Shown piece by piece: positions 31,984 through 32,598 of a DNA stretch of 32,598 bases. The DNA is from Lachnospiraceae bacterium (lineage in GTDB: Bacteria; Bacillota; Clostridia; Lachnospirales; Lachnospiraceae), in assembly GCA_009774245.1 (NCBI GenBank), contig VSNM01000061.1, positions 1 through 32,598 of the forward strand, written 5' to 3'. Numbering within the stretch: the stretch's first letter is position 1; each line of letters starts with the position of its first letter. A program made the translations under genes and the position numbers. Below the pieces are notes generated by a model, which ran no database searches, was not told the DNA's origin, and saw nothing but the letters and a program-made list of their open reading frames with translations.

Positions 31984-32328
31984 GGGGTAGTAAAGGTTTC
32001 GACAGGGAACTTGAAGATGGAGAAGCAGGTCGCAGGTATGCGTCAATTCCAAAATTAAAATTAAACGCTGAAGACGATTTAGCATTCGCAGCCTAATGGC
32101 TGCTGTCTGACCTAGTGCACCTACACATTGGGAGCCAGGCATCAATCATGTAGGAAACGACACATATTAAGCTTTGCGTATGTGGGCGTATTATGAAGCT
32201 ACTGACTGTACAGGGGCGTTGGTTCGCCTGTTCAGAAGGGAAATGGGCATTGCCCAAAACAATCAGCTAAACCTGTAGAAGTACATGGGATGGTTTTTTG
32301 GACACGGGTTCGACTCCCGTCTACTCCA
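31984..32328 (+). ncRNA. ssrA: tmRNA (transfer-messenger RNA)
   Basis: The 5' end GGGGTAGTAAAGGTTTCGAC and the 3' end with the TpsiC-like GGGTTCGACTCCC and CTACTCC are standard for tmRNA; the ends pair over seven bases with one G-T. CCA is not encoded after the discriminator A at 32328. The tag-encoding frame ends with codons for N-A-E-D-D-L-A-F-A-A and a TAA at about 32095; the resume codon could not be fixed with certainty. It rescues stalled ribosomes with SmpB. The gene lies about 130 bases after the thioesterase gene on the opposite strand. Confidence 0.96.
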
Positions 32329-32338
32329 TCGGGAAAAG

Positions 32339-32370
32339 TGCTTGAAAACGTTGGATTTCAGGCATTTTTT
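32339..32370 (+). terminator. Intrinsic terminator of ssrA
   Basis: Nine-bp stem 32339-32347 / 32356-32364 with one G-T pair, loop ACGTTGGA, then TTTTTT. Confidence 0.82.
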
Positions 32371-32598
32371 ATTTCTGTAGATTTAAAAATAATGCATTTT
32401 AGACCGTTTGAAACCATTTAAAATCATTATAATTGGGGTCAAAATTAATTTATATTTGTGTAAAGGTGATTTGGATAATAACAAAATAATTTTTGTCGTA
32501 AGACGATTAAATTTAAATTAAAAAGGTGTTAGTTACAAAATGGGTCGATAAACATACTATCCCCTATACAATCAATAATCTCTCTGTTTTAACTCCTT
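32371..32598. other. AT-rich stretch without recognisable gene
   Basis: About 230 bases to the window edge, clearly more AT-rich than the genes to the left. Both strands were read for start and stop codons and no frame longer than about 20 codons looks real. The DNA begins immediately 3' of tmRNA, a common integration site, so it may be the edge of an acquired element, but no second copy of the tmRNA 3' end is present in the window. Confidence 0.4.

Noticed and set aside
31891..32145. 84-codon minus-strand frame at the tmRNA 5' end
   Set aside because: It is antisense to tmRNA and carries no start signal.
1..32598. CRISPR array, IS element or tRNA gene
   Set aside because: No regularly spaced repeats, transposase-like protein or cloverleaf other than the tRNA-like part of tmRNA was seen on reading; a scan with dedicated tools could still find a weak one.

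Overview
The window looks like a chromosomal piece of a gut-type Clostridia, most likely a Lachnospiraceae (Clostridium cluster XIVa). The grounds are strong purine-rich ribosome-binding sites, sigma-A-like promoters with 17-base spacers, a T-box leader, the Clostridia-like character of the PEP carboxykinase and the multi-TM sensor kinase, and an AT-rich intergenic background around moderately GC-rich genes. This is inference from sequence character; no rRNA is present. Nearly everything is on the + strand up to about 27.3 kb, and most of it is chromosomal core metabolism plus signalling.

Layout. Positions 1-1835 hold the end of a sulfate-assimilation operon: the 3' end of cysC, then cysW and a short cysA. 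Positions 1950-3131 hold an orphan HipA-like kinase behind a 19-bp perfect inverted repeat that encloses its -10 box. Positions 3.2-7.65 kb carry thrC, a small membrane protein, deoC and an M24 aminopeptidase P. A foldback element follows, then pckA with its own promoter and terminator (7.8-9.75 kb). From 9.8 to 18.1 kb lies a signalling block: an OmpR-type response regulator, a six-TM histidine kinase, a secreted glycoside-hydrolase-like protein (DUF5722-like), and a 1115-residue protein with a degenerate ATPase domain, a helical-repeat region, a GAF-like region and GGDEF. A structured RNA, probably 6S RNA, with its own promoter and terminator follows. Next come a SpoIID/LytB-domain protein, a YihY/BrkB membrane protein, and a hemerythrin-CheX fusion. 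A Phe-type T-box controls pheS-pheT-queA. A PilZ protein with its own promoter closes the + strand run.

From 27.3 to 29.75 kb the minus strand carries a GH43 xylosidase-type enzyme followed by a DUF362 protein. A second foldback element lies in the leader of a phenylacetate-CoA ligase-like gene (paaK), which converges on a PaaI-type thioesterase through a shared terminator. tmRNA (ssrA) follows, then an AT-rich stretch with no recognisable gene to the end of the window.

The signalling genes suggest a local c-di-GMP theme: a GGDEF synthase without an inhibitory site and a PilZ effector. The hemerythrin-CheX fusion may link oxygen, NO or redox state to CheY-type signalling. The least conventional items are that fusion, the ATPase-relic GGDEF protein, the two nested foldback elements in leader or intergenic DNA, and the partnerless HipA-like kinase with its palindromic promoter. 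I did not find a clear multi-gene defence island or a CRISPR array.
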